Origin: Pachyseris speciosa
Lineage: Eukaryota; Cnidaria; Anthozoa; Scleractinia; Pachyseridae
NCBI GenBank assembly: GCA_016490735.1
Contig: JAEMWC010000559.1
Span: 357,501-421,500, forward strand
Direction: 5' to 3'
DNA: 64,000 nt
Shown here piece by piece: positions 1 to 12,700 of the stretch; the stretch's first letter is position 1, and every line of letters starts with the position of its first letter. A model generated the notes under the pieces. That model ran no database searches, was not told the origin of the DNA, and worked only from the letters and a program-made list of their open reading frames with translations. The position numbers and the translations under genes were made by a program.

Positions 1-1942
1 TTGTAGCATGATAGTAATTTTTTTTAAAGCACACACACAAACGCTTTGCTGAGAAGAAAGTCGAGGTTTCGCCGCGTTAACTGGTCAGGTGTATGCATGT
101 AAACAGGGCCAATTATCTGAAAATAGACAGAAGCGAATCACTTGCTGAAGATCATAGTCTCTGTTAGTTGCTCATTTGCTTCTGCGCGGTAATCTAAACT
201 TAGTAGCTTTACTTCAGATCAGCGTCAATCTTAATCTGGAATACCTCTGTCACTGGGTTAAAAACAACCCCGGCTAAATTCAGGTCTGTTTAAATCCTTT
301 TTTAAAACTCCGTTTAGCCTCCTTTAAACTTCTAAAACTAATCTTCTGAACAGTCGTGTTGCTAAAGACACAAATACCTTTCTTCTTTGCTCTTTGCCGT
401 GGTTACTTCATCCGGTGTCCAATTCCTTTCGGGTGTTACCCAATACTGAGTGACCTGTAGAACTCAGGTTATCAAAACACACTTTGCATTTACGTTCACA
501 TGTCACAAAGTTTTCACGTATTCGTGGCATTCGAGATCAACACAATCGTGCCTTGTTTTAGTATGGAAAACACTAGAACAACAGAAAATAACTGATTGTT
601 CGAATCACACTCGTAGTCAGCAGACTCGTGTGAATTCTGGAATTATATCGTGACATGAATTAAACTAAAAGATGGATTTCAAAGCAGCAGAACAAGCCTT
701 AAACCGTCGATCAGCTGTTTATTATAAAATCGCGTCTGTTGGTGATTCGGGGGGAGGGAGTGGGACGGAGAAGTCGTTTGATTTTACCCTTCTGTGTAGA
801 AAGGTTTTTGAGACAGGTCCTTCTAGATCTACAAAGAGGCTAACCTTTTTGCACTTAAAATTTTTGAGATATCCCTGATTTACAACAAGACATGTGACAA
901 CGGCAAGAACAAAGAAAGAATAAAGAAAGACAAAAACAGAGAAGAAAAGAAGAGTTTTTGGAAAGGAAGCCAGTTAGCCCAATGACCCGTCATCATCCCC
1001 ACCCAGGTTTAAACACCAATTGAAGGAGATGCATTTCGCAATCGCCCAGAAACATACCACGTTTCAGTTGTACAAGACGTCATAGTCACGTTGAATTCAT
1101 CAACACTCGTCGAAAGAAACCTGCCATGCCAAGGCCCATCATCGACGTCCAAGGAAGTGATCAATACCCAGCCCGGAGGCGTTCAAAAGAGGTTTGAAGA
1201 GCTTGTAAACGTGTCTAAAAATAGACGCTGTGCTATTCTTAGAGGCAAAAGTAGTTGACTCACAACTGATAACAAAAACTTTCATGGAGTGCATCAATAA
1301 TACCTAAACACCGATTGCAAGAATTGCTATGAACTGTTGGTTCAAACAGCATCCAGTTTTTGGCCCTTTATTTCCATCAAGCTGGACAAAGCGGACGCTG
1401 CCAATGACCATCGAAAAAGGAATGCTCATGAAACTGTGGGCAAGTGAATCTAGGGCAATGGGACAAACTGATGAAAACGTATCGCTCGTTCGTCAATTCC
1501 TTTTAAGAGATCTGATTGGCCAGCTTTTAATTTCCAGTAGAAGAAGAGCCATGAGACACATCTCGCATCAGCTTACCGATTATAAATACAAAGAGCAATG
1601 GAATATAAAAGAAACAAATGGAGGCCATCTGATTGTTAAATGCTAGGTCATTCCATTGTTTCCCAGCTGCTTACGAAATTTGTGGCAATTGTTTTGATGA
1701 CGCAATTAAAAAGTCTTCATAAGCGTGATAGAGACAAGGTGCAGTGGAAGCGAGTTCCCGCAGGCCAAACGACTGTTTGATCTCACTATCACTAACCATT
1801 TGCAAGCGAAAGACTTCCCGCTTGTTGAAAATAATTACAGAAAACTAGAACAGGAATTTTGAATCGTTCATGGAATACGGGTATTGTCAAATTTCAAGTC
1901 TGGAGATGGGATACGTTTTCGTGATGTGAGCAAAACAATCTC
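1..1942. other. No gene or repeat recognised
   Basis: AT-rich sequence with scattered short open frames. I looked here on the minus strand for the missing final LIM3 exon (a GGKPYC-like segment with C-x2-C/H) and found none. Confidence 0.5.
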
Positions 1943-1947
1943 TTTAA

Positions 1948-2273
1948 GGTCGGCGCACACGGAGGGACTAGTCCCTGCGACTAGTCCCCGCGACTAGTCC
2001 CGGGGACCAAGTCCCTTCGTGTGAACTACCCATTCAATTAGAAAATCTAGTCGCAGGGACCAAAATTTGGTCCCTGCGACTTGTCCCACGAATTCAAACC
2101 ATGTTTGAATTCGTGGGACAAGTCGCAGGGACCTGTCCCCTCAAATTATGCTGGTCCCTGCGTGTGAACTGTTCGTGGGACTAGTCCCTGCGACCAGTCG
2201 CTTCGTGTAAACTCTTCAGGGGACTAGTTGCAGGGACTAGTCGCAGGGACTAGTCCCCTCGTGTGTGCCGACC
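1948..2273. mobile_element. Palindromic MITE with TTTAA target duplication
   Basis: 326-bp element bounded by GGTCGGCGCACAC and GTGTGTGCCGACC, flanked on both sides by TTTAA (1943-1947 and 2274-2278). The inside is built almost entirely from GGGACTAGTC and CGCAGGGAC words in both orientations, so the whole element can fold. No coding capacity. A TTAA core in the target could suggest a piggyBac-like mobiliser, but this is inference. Confidence 0.85.
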
Positions 2274-2278
2274 TTTAA

Positions 2279-3387
2279 GAAAAGCAATGCAAACAAATCT
2301 TCCTCTGATCTGTAGATTTATTACAGACTCAAATAGAATTCAAATTTCATCTTGAAAACGAAAAACTAAGTACCTCGATATCCATGCGCTTACATTACAA
2401 AAAGGACAAACACGCTTTTAAAAATCCGATAATCACTACTTTAGTAAACTACGTCTTCAGTACTCAGATAACATAGAACGCCTATAACAAAGCAGACCTC
2501 CACTAAAGGAGGCGAATTTGCAAACCACACCAGAGCAAAAATCAGTTAAATACGATACATTCCAGAGCAAACTTGACATCTCCGAAGATCGAAGAGCAAT
2601 CAGTAAGGTTCGAGCTTGACTGATTTGAGCGGTAGGTCGCTGTCTACAGCAAGGATTACACGTGAACGAGAATCTTCCAGGAGTTCCACGAGAATTTTCC
2701 ATAACTCTCACCAACCGTGCAATGAAACCGACTCTTGACAAATGGAAATGGAGAAAAAGAACCAACCAAACAAGGGCGTAGCTAGAGGGGGGATCCTGGG
2801 GTGCCCAAAATTTTCCACACTTCACGAGCGCACTCTGGAGACGAAAAAACGGCAGGAGACATCGGCGAAAGTTTGCACTCGGCGATAAATCCATCAAAAA
2901 ACTACGCGGTTAGAATAAAATAATTGTCTGATATTTTCCTCTGGTCTGATCAACAAATACTACATGCACACGATTAAAATCTTCTCAGTGTTGTATTACT
3001 ACTTCTTTCCTGATAACTATCAAGAAACAATATAGAGAAAGAACAAAGAAAAAAAGAAATGAAAACAAACATGACAACAGGAAGTCAAGAAAATCGCTTC
3101 CTCACACTACTCTCCTTCATAATCCTTATTTGGCATATCACGCATGACGTGACGTGACATATTAGCGTGACATATTAGATGACCTTTTTTTGTCCTAAAT
3201 CTTGCCTTTACGGCAGGCGTATTGCAATGCTTAAACGAAATCCCGGAGAACACCAGGAAAAGCAAAACATTTCACAGCTGCCCTACCTACGCCTGTCAAA
3301 AACTACTCTCATCAATGGCACTAATAATCATTTTCATTTAGAAATCTTTCAGCATTTGGAGCACAATTTCAAGAACGAAACACAGGA
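2279..3387. other. Intergenic, nothing firm
   Basis: A minus-strand open frame at 2457-2897 has no recognisable domain and an atypical composition. Part of it (around 2770-2830, a GGATCCTGGGGTGCCC stretch) looks repeat-derived. No splice-supported exon seen. Confidence 0.4.
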
Positions 3388-3550
3388 CTGTGCTCTAGCG
3401 ATGCCCAGCGGCCCCTGGCGACTTACTCTTGGCTTTGGGCAACAAAGAAATCTTAGTTTTTGCACAAAATTACTATGTTGGGCGCCCTGGATTTCAAGGG
3501 TTCAGAGTTTCAGACTCCCAAACAGTTTTCTCAGAGCACAACCTTGAAAC
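3388..3550 (+). repeat. Dispersed repeat, copy 1
   Basis: About 160 bp, from CTGTGCTCTAGC to CACAACCTTGAAAC. It matches 7869-8028 over most of its length (shared CCCCTGGCGACTTACT, TTTTTGCACAAAATTAC, GTTCAGAGTTT). Type unknown. Confidence 0.75.
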
Positions 3551-3585
3551 AAGTACATAAATTCCTCAAAAGGCAACAAAATTAA

Positions 3586-4260
3586 GGTATTTTACTATAA
3601 AAGTTAACGTTAAAAAACAACGACGTTTCGACCGATCAACGGTCATTTTCAAGTTGAAGGATAAAATTGTTTAACATGCGCTTATATAATAATCAATTGT
3701 AAAATGCTAATGAGGTACTTACTAAAACTCTAAAATATTTGCATAGAAACAATACGGGAAAATCGCGGCAATAATGGTAAGAACGCTAAGGCGAAAGAGA
3801 CAATACTTAAAAGTGAATAATTAGGTAAAAACTTTTGCGCGGATCGAATCACACCACGCAAAGGACGAGCATGGAAAGGATCCGGAGACCATCGAAACAA
3901 ATTTCACGATTTTAAAGAAGTGCCAGAGTAGCTTAGACTGTTTGATTTTTGAAATGCTTTTTATTCGTGAACTTAAACCAAAACTGAACAAACAGTGTGA
4001 TTCGATCCGCGCAAAAGTTTTGACCTAATTATTCACTTTTAAGTATTGTCTCTTTCGCCTTAGCGTTCTTACCATTATTGCCGCGATTTTCTCGTAGTTT
4101 CTATGCAAATATTTTAGAGTTTTAGTCAGTACCTCATTAGCATTTTACAATTGATTATTATATAAGCGCATGTTAAACAATTTTATCCTTCAACTTGAAA
4201 ATGACCGTTGATCGGTCGAAACGTCGTTGTTTTTTAACGTTAACTTTTATAGTAAAATCC
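3586..4260 (+). mobile_element. Fold-back Penelope-like element relic
   Basis: Two inverted arms of about 270 bp (3586-3854 and 3995-4260) flank a 140-bp spacer. From 3855 the plus strand reads HAKDEHGKDPE, then FTILKKCQSSLDCLIFEMLF, ending CDSIRAKV and a stop at 4028, which is the C-terminal end of a Penelope-type GIY-YIG endonuclease. The right arm holds its 3' flank; the left arm is the same flank inverted. Near the outer ends a GACCG-TTGAT-CGGTC hairpin followed by GAAAC (4203-4222 on plus, mirrored on the left) resembles the hammerhead motif of Penelope terminal repeats. Confidence 0.8.
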
Positions 4261-6522
4261 GTTTAGAAAAATTTGTTGATTCGAAAATTAAGGTAGCAAT
4301 GAATTATTTTAAATTGCAAAAGAAAAAGGTGCGAGTGTCCTCACATAAAATTAAACAGAAATAATGTTTCTACAGCCTTCCCCATCAGCTCATGTAACTG
4401 AATTTTAAAAAAGCTTAGAAAAGCAATTATAATTTTAACTTATAAGAATCACTTAAGGTATCTCACAATAACGCACGTTACCTAATCCCAAAACATCCTG
4501 TACCTTGACCGAACTTCCACTTTCTCAACCAATTTTGTTTCCGTAAGATTTCACATAAATGACCTAATCAAAACAAGGTATCATTTACCTCACAATATTT
4601 CCCAGCGCACGCGTCAATCCTCTCCAGCGGAGTACGCACGTTCTGTGGTATCAGAGTAACGCGGGCTCACGGGATGCGTAACTCTTAACAATTACCCGTT
4701 AACTTTACTAAAACGTTTCACTTTACGTAGAAAAACTGATTTGATGCAATTATTAGATAAAATATATCACTTTGTATTCAAGAGCTGTTTAATTTGGCAA
4801 TAAAAAACTACTAACAAAGGACACGTCACCTAGTCACTTTAATTTCATATTTTACATGATAAACAGCTGTCATAATTATCGGGCTGATCAATTCATAACC
4901 AACAATTCAAGGGGCACCGTGTAAAACACAGTAAGGTTTGCCGCCATATTGATAGAATTGCTTGCCCTCTAGGTGCGTGGTGCAGCCTGGGTGCTGTGGA
5001 CAAATAAGAAGTGTATTAGTACGTGTTAAAGGATGGATATACTACACAAAAAGCCACCAGCAAGCGCAACCGCTGCAATTTGCCCTCTTTTCCCGTTCAT
5101 TCCTAGCTCCGTAGGTTATATGCTGATCACTTATTTTCAAAGGGCGCCATTTAGTTCCAGCTTTCACGCGCTTCCCCTCACTCCGAGGCCGCTAATGACG
5201 GATAACCGCGCATCAAATTCCTGGTACGTGATTTTACTGCACTCTTGGTAACCTAAAAACCAGTTTTGTTTTGTTTGTTGGCGTTTATTTTGGAGGAAAC
5301 TTTCCTAAAGATCATGCAAGAGGCTGCTAAACGTAGCACCTCGCTCTTCTCTCTTCTGTAATGCTGATCCCTTTCAATACAGGTTTAGTCTGAAAGCCTT
5401 TTAGGAGCGAGAATGCCGTATCTCATCGAACACGCCAACGCCTCAGGCTCTATTATATTCAAATTCTCCGTTTCAGAATCAATAAATCAACGTAGTTCTA
5501 GAACAATTTGCGTACAGCAATAGCACCAAAGTTAATTCATTCTTCACTTTCTTCACTTGTTCGTCCTGGTTGTTTCGAAGAAGCCGCAGGGAATCAAAAG
5601 GTTTAATAGTGTTTATTTTTCCGTAATCAAGGAAATACAGCATCGTTTTAGGCACTAATAATATACATGAAAAAATTTCTCGATTCTGATTGGCTAAGAG
5701 AAATGCAGTTTTTAGGAAACACCGGTGCAGAAAAAAGGTAATTCGGTGCAGAAAAAAGGAAATACAGTGCAAAACAAGGTAAAAAACTGAGGATTCTGAT
5801 TGGTTGATAAACAAAGGCGCTGCGATTGAGCCAATCAAACGCGGCCTCTGAATGGTGCAAAGTCTGAAGAGCTGCAAGCGACTCTGCGAGCCAAAACAAT
5901 GGCTGGCTTTTTGAGCAGGTTTTCTTTCTTCGTGACCGCAATAACAGCAGAGAAGCTGCAAAACAGCTCAAAAAAGGAGAAACGGCTGTGAAAAGCACCG
6001 TATGTTAGCTGTCTGTTTGGAAACAGTGGTGTCCAGAGAAGGGAATTACCGACGTAATTGGAATTACGAGTCCGTTGATGGAGTGACGCCGAGATTAATA
6101 AACAAACAAGGACAAACAAGGCGAAGATAACGAACTAGAAAGCCTGAAGGTAATAATTACAGCGCTTGATAGACACTTCGCAAACAAAGTAGCCTTATAG
6201 CTATAGCCTGTAATTGTTTAGCCAGTTTTTACAGCTAAAAACGCTTTAAAAACATCGAGAAAACTGTTGTTTTGGTTCACCTTATCTTCGTTGCGTTGCT
6301 TCTGCAACGTTAAGAAGCTATCTCGCAATTTTTTCATGTATATTATTTTATTATTGTGAGTCTTTGAAAAAAATTACTCGTGCTTATTTATTCCAAATTG
6401 CACTCGAAATCATGTGATTACCTATACAAAATACCTTTCCTGTCTTGCCACAAAAAACCCAAGTCACAGCATGAAAGACCTGTTCATTGGGATATTCAAT
6501 GTAATATTACATTGAGTCTCAC
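4261..6522. other. Downstream flank of PDZ-LIM exon 9, nothing firm
   Basis: AT-rich sequence with overlapping minus-strand open frames at 5479-6119, none with a domain. ATTCTGATTGG occurs twice (about 5684 and 5792) with GGTGCAGAAAAAAGG repeats between, probably an old repeat. No LIM3 completion exon found. Confidence 0.4.
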
Positions 6523-6759
6523 CTGACATTTAAAGCAGGTTGCGTGCCAAGGTTCACCCATGGCCTCGACCCAGCGCTCGCCTCCACCAATCGGGCGCTT
6601 GCAGAGGGTACACTTCACACAAAACAGTTTGTTGTAATCCTCCTGGCAATAAGGTTTTCCTCGATCAACATTGAAGCCCTCTGATCCGATCGCTCGGCCA
6701 CAGTGACTGCACACAAAATGTTCGGGATGATATGTCTTGCCAACGGCTTGGACACAAGG
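6523..6759 (-). CDS. PDZ-LIM exon 9: LIM2 body and first half of LIM3
   Basis: Acceptor CTTCACAG, donor GTGAGA; 237 nt, phase 0 on both sides. It encodes the LIM2 body ([13 protein letters not shown], then GKPYCQEDY) and LIM3 start [14 protein letters not shown], then [14 protein letters not shown]3 stops after five of eight zinc ligands. A further exon with C, C and C/H/D ligands must follow downstream. I could not find it between 1 and 6522, so it probably lies beyond the window start. Reading through the donor gives a few unrelated residues and a stop. Confidence 0.93.
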
Positions 6760-9700
6760 CTGTGAAGAACGACATGCTACAATTGGTACAACAAAAGAAA
6801 CGCATTTGCGCGGTACAGTTGAACCCCGCTTTACACAATTAACGCAAGACTGAACAACGGCGTGTTTCCATTGACAACACAAAAGAAAATGCGTTTTTAC
6901 GGTACAAAAGGGCCCCGCCTTTTCCACTTGAACACAAAGCTGTGAAGAGGCGCGAGATTCTACAATTCATGGTCGTCAGGGTAAGAAATGTTTCCTCGCT
7001 TTTAACCGACCATCTAAGAAAAAGTCTTGGTTAATTAAGTCAGCACTTAAGACGCAGAAATCAATCTTTCGTAGATATATTGTTTTAATGACATTACTTT
7101 TATAACCAACGAATCTCTTCCCCAACCTTGTGGCCGCCAAAAAATGGAACTCCCTAACTCTTCACCGACTTCAAAGTAGAATGTAGTATTTCCCTGACTT
7201 GATGCCGAATTCTCCGACTTATCATTCATCTTGAAAAATCGCTTTTTCCCTGACTTTGGTAACAAAGCCCTAATCAGTAACCTACTGGGCGTCTCACCCC
7301 ATCCCCAAGACGTGTGGGAACAATACAAAGGAGACGTAGAGTGATAAGATCGTCAATCGTTTTCGAGACGAGCCATTTCAACGCCTGCTGACCAAATCAG
7401 GGAAAACTTCCCGTTATATGTTAACATGACAGCTCGTCAAGCGAAAAGTTGATTTAATGATAAATCAGGCTTGTTTACAAACAGCTGACTCCGCGAAGAA
7501 TGAACAAGATTAAACACACGAGAAAATGATAGCATTGGCTTTGTTTTAGTCGTAAAAATAAATCTCTGTTGAGTAAAAATCAAAAATATATATTATTCGT
7601 TACATTGAAAATAAATGATCTTTAGTAAGCTCTGGTTAAAAAACGACCTTTTTCGAACACCATAAGAAAAAGAACATCTTATTTGCAATAGAGAAAGTTT
7701 CATCTTTTTAGCCGGAAGTCTAAATACAATATTTGTGTCACTAGCTTTTATAACACTGCTGTGCTTCCATTATTGAAGAGTTTTGCCCTTTTGAAAAAGT
7801 CGATAATTGACTTAATCTAAATAAGAATTGCGCATTTTACGCGGATACGATAGCATACCTAAAGCTCAGGGCTGTAGCAGTACCAGAGCCCCTGGCGACT
7901 TACTTTTGCCATTGGGCGGCAGGGAAATCTTAATTTTTGCACAAAATTACCCAGATGGGCACCCTGGATTTCAGGGGTTCAGAGTTTTGGGCACCCAAAA
8001 TTTTTTCTTTGGGCACAGCCTTGAAACTAATCAAAATTTTCCATCAACAATAACACAATAGGTGCCATGCTGTGAACTACCGAAATTTACATCTGTGAAG
8101 TATGAAACTACATCATTCAAGAATTAAAAAGAATACCTACAATTCAGTCGCTACATCTTTATAAACCAGCACTTTCCAAAGACGTTAAGCACGTTGTGCA
8201 ACCTAAAGGTTTCTTGTCAAGTAAATAAAGCTGCCAGGCTAGTCCCTATTTATCATGAGGATAATAATTGTACTTTCGTCCTCTGAGCCTCTGTTTAAAG
8301 TTTGCCAGTAGATATCTAGCATGCTTAGTCTCATTCCTTGCATCCTCTATAGAATCGTGCAGTTGACTGATGTAAATCTTCAAAGGTAACAACCTGCGCT
8401 CAGCTCTTACAAAACGATCTTTGCAATCCGCTAAGTGGTCTTCCAACAGGCTCTTCCTAAGCGATTTATTCTCCACATGCGCATTTTTCACGCGTGACAT
8501 GTTCTTCAAATCTCTTACGCGCTTCTGGTTCATTTCTAGCATGTGCTGCAAGGTGCGCATGCGGGAACTGAACTCGCAATAGCGGTCTTGTGCATTTTGC
8601 AGCGCTGTTTGGACAACGAAGACCCTGTGCGAGGCCTCACGGACACGCTTCATTGAGGCGTCCCTGGCTGCCTTCACCTCGGTGATTTCGTACTCAGCAT
8701 TTCTCATGTTTCGCAAGTCTTCGGATTTCTTTTGCTCGATCTTGTGATTTTGGTGCCAGTTCTCTGTTATCATTCTACTTTTGTTCTCCAGTCTCCCCTC
8801 CCGGTGATGGATTTTATCCTCAAGCTTCGCAACCTTGTCTTCAGCAATAAACCGCTTTCTCTCAAGCTTTGACAGTAACCTTTTAGCCTCTTGGAAGCGC
8901 TTGACAGCTGCAGGGGTTGCTTCTTTAGCTGCGGCCAGTCGATCATTGGCGTCTCGCAGTGCTTCCTTCAGTGCGACAGCTTTATCTCGTATTGATCCCA
9001 CCCCGGGCTCACCATGCGTTTCCAGCGCTTTAATATTAGTGATACTACTAATGCTTGATGACCGAGAACAGTTATTGTTCATCTCATGGTCACATGACTT
9101 CTGAGGGTAATGAACTCCATACACAGGACTAACATAACTTGAATGCACGTTGTTCGCCCAGTTTGCATGGTTTTCCTGTGGCTCCTTCTTTAAAGTCAAA
9201 GCACTGTTGACCCTGTGCGGTTTAGGTTTTGCTACAGCTTCCTCAGGATGCTTTGATTTCATGGAAGACGTGCGAATGGCCTTCAGCATTGCACTTGAAG
9301 GCGGGGGTACCGCTGGCGGACAAGCGTGCAGGCTCTTAGGCTGAAAGTTAGAAAATACATACAACCCATCACCTTATTTAGCCGTTACCATGGTTACAAA
9401 GGATTAAATCATCAGGTTTTGAGCCCGAAGTCTGGCCGAGCGATCCCTTAAAGAACAGGAACGAAACATTTTGAGATCCGTGCCGTGTTGTGCTCGTGAT
9501 GTGCAATCACTGATTACGTTTAAGTTCTCTTGTCTTAGTTACTTTATGGAGATAATTACATTACATACAATTCAACTGCAATTAAGTGCACTTAAGTTTA
9601 CATTATATAACACACCGCGGTATCAGTGAATAGCGACAAAGATTTAAATGTGATTCATCCCATGACGTCAAAGCAATGCCTTTGCACTGCTTGAATGCTG

Positions 9701-12700
9701 TTCGGTTACTTCAAGGATGCATGCTTTCATGACCGTCCCTTTACGAGCCGGCATTGCATTGGTTGGCAAAAAGAGACAACGAAGGTGCAATATCGTAGTT
9801 TTCATGTAGTTTCACTGATATCATAGCACAATGTACCGTGCACAACTCAATGTGATAACTGTTCCCAAACTTGCTATCTAAGACAGACAAAGACGAAGAA
9901 GGCAAAAGCCAAAAACAGAAGGCAAAACAAATGGGAATTCCAATTGGCAGTGGAAAGTAAAGCACCGCTCACTGTTGTTCAATTACTTCACTACGCTGGT
10001 TTAAGCTTAAAAAGTTAGCAAGAAGCTACATTAGCAAACAAGGTTCAACCTCGTACGGAGCATGATTAAGCCGTTAGGTTCGTCTGATCAACTTCAATGA
10101 CAGTGTAGGTGCCTTGAGTGTTGATTTCGTTATTTCATGTCGAGTGCAGTGGTGCTGGTGACAATAAAAGGAGTTAACCAGGAATCTGTGCAAAGCACTG
10201 TCATTTCTCCACTCCAGTCCAAGTCGCGTCGGTGCAGCTCCTCCAATTGTGGCCGGTGTGGTTTTGTTCAGTGTGACACCATCCTGCTGGACAGTGATCG
10301 CTTTTCCAGCTGATGCCAAGAGCAGAATCCCGATGTACAACATCACAAGTGATTTACAACTGCACTACGAACTTATCTCTTAATTTGTTCAATAACCATC
10401 GGTTACCGTGCAGGCAATGTACATACATACCAACACTGTTTACATTAATTCGCAGCAGAATTCAAGGAATTCCACACACTTTCATAATTATACATGTAAC
10501 ATAAGAAAAAAGATTAACTCTTGCCGTTTGACATTTAAAGCAAATTTCAGGTCTAAATAATGTGCACTAATGCACTAGGATGTTTAATAGACAATACAAC
10601 ATCGCGTTGCTTAATAAAAAAGAAACTCTTGAACGTCAATACTAGGAAAGGGCTTTGGACTATCCAAGAAAAGAACACACTGAGTAAGCAAGGTTAAAAA
10701 CCACGAGCCATGCGTTAATCTTCTATAAACCTTTATGTGAATTTACACGTCCTTAATCTAACTCTGAAATTTCACTAATGTACATGTATTATCTTTTGCC
10801 AACTTTCAACACACACATGAAAGAGAGTGGCGGGTATAATTGTCCTTTCTTTTATCACACTCACAAACTTATGTAAAGAGGCACAGTAAATATTATAATC
10901 CACTTTCTCTCATCATCAAGAAAGGCAGTACATAAAGGAACAAACAAAAACAATAATTTCTTTCCAGTTGTTTGAAGCAATCAGAATTCCTTTATTCACC
11001 AACACTACTTTTACTTTGCCTTTGGTATGTAGTTGTTGAAAAAATAACCTTAACACACAATACACGCAGTTGATGCCGGAGTTTCAACTGGTTATTTATA
11101 ATAATAAAGTAGAGGACTTGAATTCAGTGCAAGTCAGTGACAGGCAACTGAATATAAGTGTGACAAATGCAGGAGTACAAAATGTGATTCTTGTGCAGGT
11201 AGAAGCTACAAAGCAACCAAATCCCTTGCATTTTTCATCCAAAATGAATAGATAGACAACATAAGAAATGAAATGAGAAAGACTGAAGATGACAGTAGAA
11301 AGTCAACTTCACTTCAACCGTATCTTGCTGCACGCAAGCTACGTAAACAAATCAATAATATTCCACAGTCAATTGCCATAATACTTCAAAATTTATGTTG
11401 CTGTCTTGAAAGTTAACCCTTTAACCCCTAAGGGGTCTCCCTTTGACGAATAAAATCGTCTGGCATTAGACAGAGTGAAATCTATAAGTCACTCTTAGGG
11501 AGTAAAGGGTTAACACTAGAGCTCTTCATCGACATTTGAAAATTCTCAAAATGCATAGAGTTGGTTGCCTTGAAGAGAGTATAACAGTAAGTGATCAATA
11601 AAAAAGGCACTTTTTAAAAGCAGGATTAAGTGATAAAAAGTGTTATTTGTGCTTAAAAAAAAACAATTGGAATTTGGTGTAAGATCAAATCAAATACCTT
11701 TTCACTTTGTGCTGGATAACATGACACTGTGAAATTTCAAACAAATTTTCTTCAAAGAGGATTTCTCGGCCAAACTCAGGAGCTAAGAATGATATATCAG
11801 AAATGTCCATGTTCACAACTTTAATTATCACTTGCAATTGATTGAATCAATAAGCCACTGTACTGGTAGCAAGGAATTTGGATTTAACTAACATGGGTAA
11901 CAACATTAGATTCCTTCCAGCCTCCATTGTTCAAGGCAGTCATGGTAGCTAACAGACAGCTGTTTTGGCAGTGAAAATAGCCAGCAGCTTAAGAGTATCA
12001 AAAATGAATAAAATATTCTAAAAATAGGGAGTTTTCTATCGTTATAATGGCTGGGGGCTTGTCCACGGGGTAATGTTGGCCCTATACGCCATCATGCAAT
12101 GCTATTTCTCACTAACTACATGTACATCTACATGTATTAACACACCATAAAACTACACTGAGGGACATTAACCATTTTTGTGGCAACTGAGTGGCAACAA
12201 ATTTCAATCATGTGAACTCAGAATAACAAAAATATTCATCAGAATGCAACTACAACATTTGCTAGAAGATGGCTGTGACATTGCAATCTTAAATTCAAAT
12301 CATTACGGCTGGCTGAACATCAGTTGTCAGAACTGCGTTTTTGGTAGCAATGTTGCCAAGAGCATCACACCCAAACTTGTTTCTCTTAAGAGTATCTGTA
12401 CATTGAACCGCCGACAATCAAAATCACCATAACATTCACAGCATCAGCAGGTACTACTGGTTATGATAACTATAATATTTTCGGACTTGAAAACAGCTCT
12501 ATAATATTCTTAGCTAAAAACGTATCCAGTTCCTTTTGACCAAGGATGGTGCTAGAATACTTCACTGTGGGTCTTGGGTCTCTGGACAAATTGGACCTTC
12601 TGCATTATGCTGTGCTTCCTCAAGACCCAGATTTTGGCAATCACCAGCTAAAAACATCTGTGTACAAGCTTTATCTTTTACCTTGTTGTCCTAGACCAAA

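Noticed and set aside
2457..2897. 146-residue minus-strand protein
   Set aside because: No domain, no splice context, and part of it overlaps repeat-like sequence.
8835..9344. Plus-strand frames opposite the coiled-coil exon
   Set aside because: Antisense shadows of the Lys/Glu-rich coiled coil.
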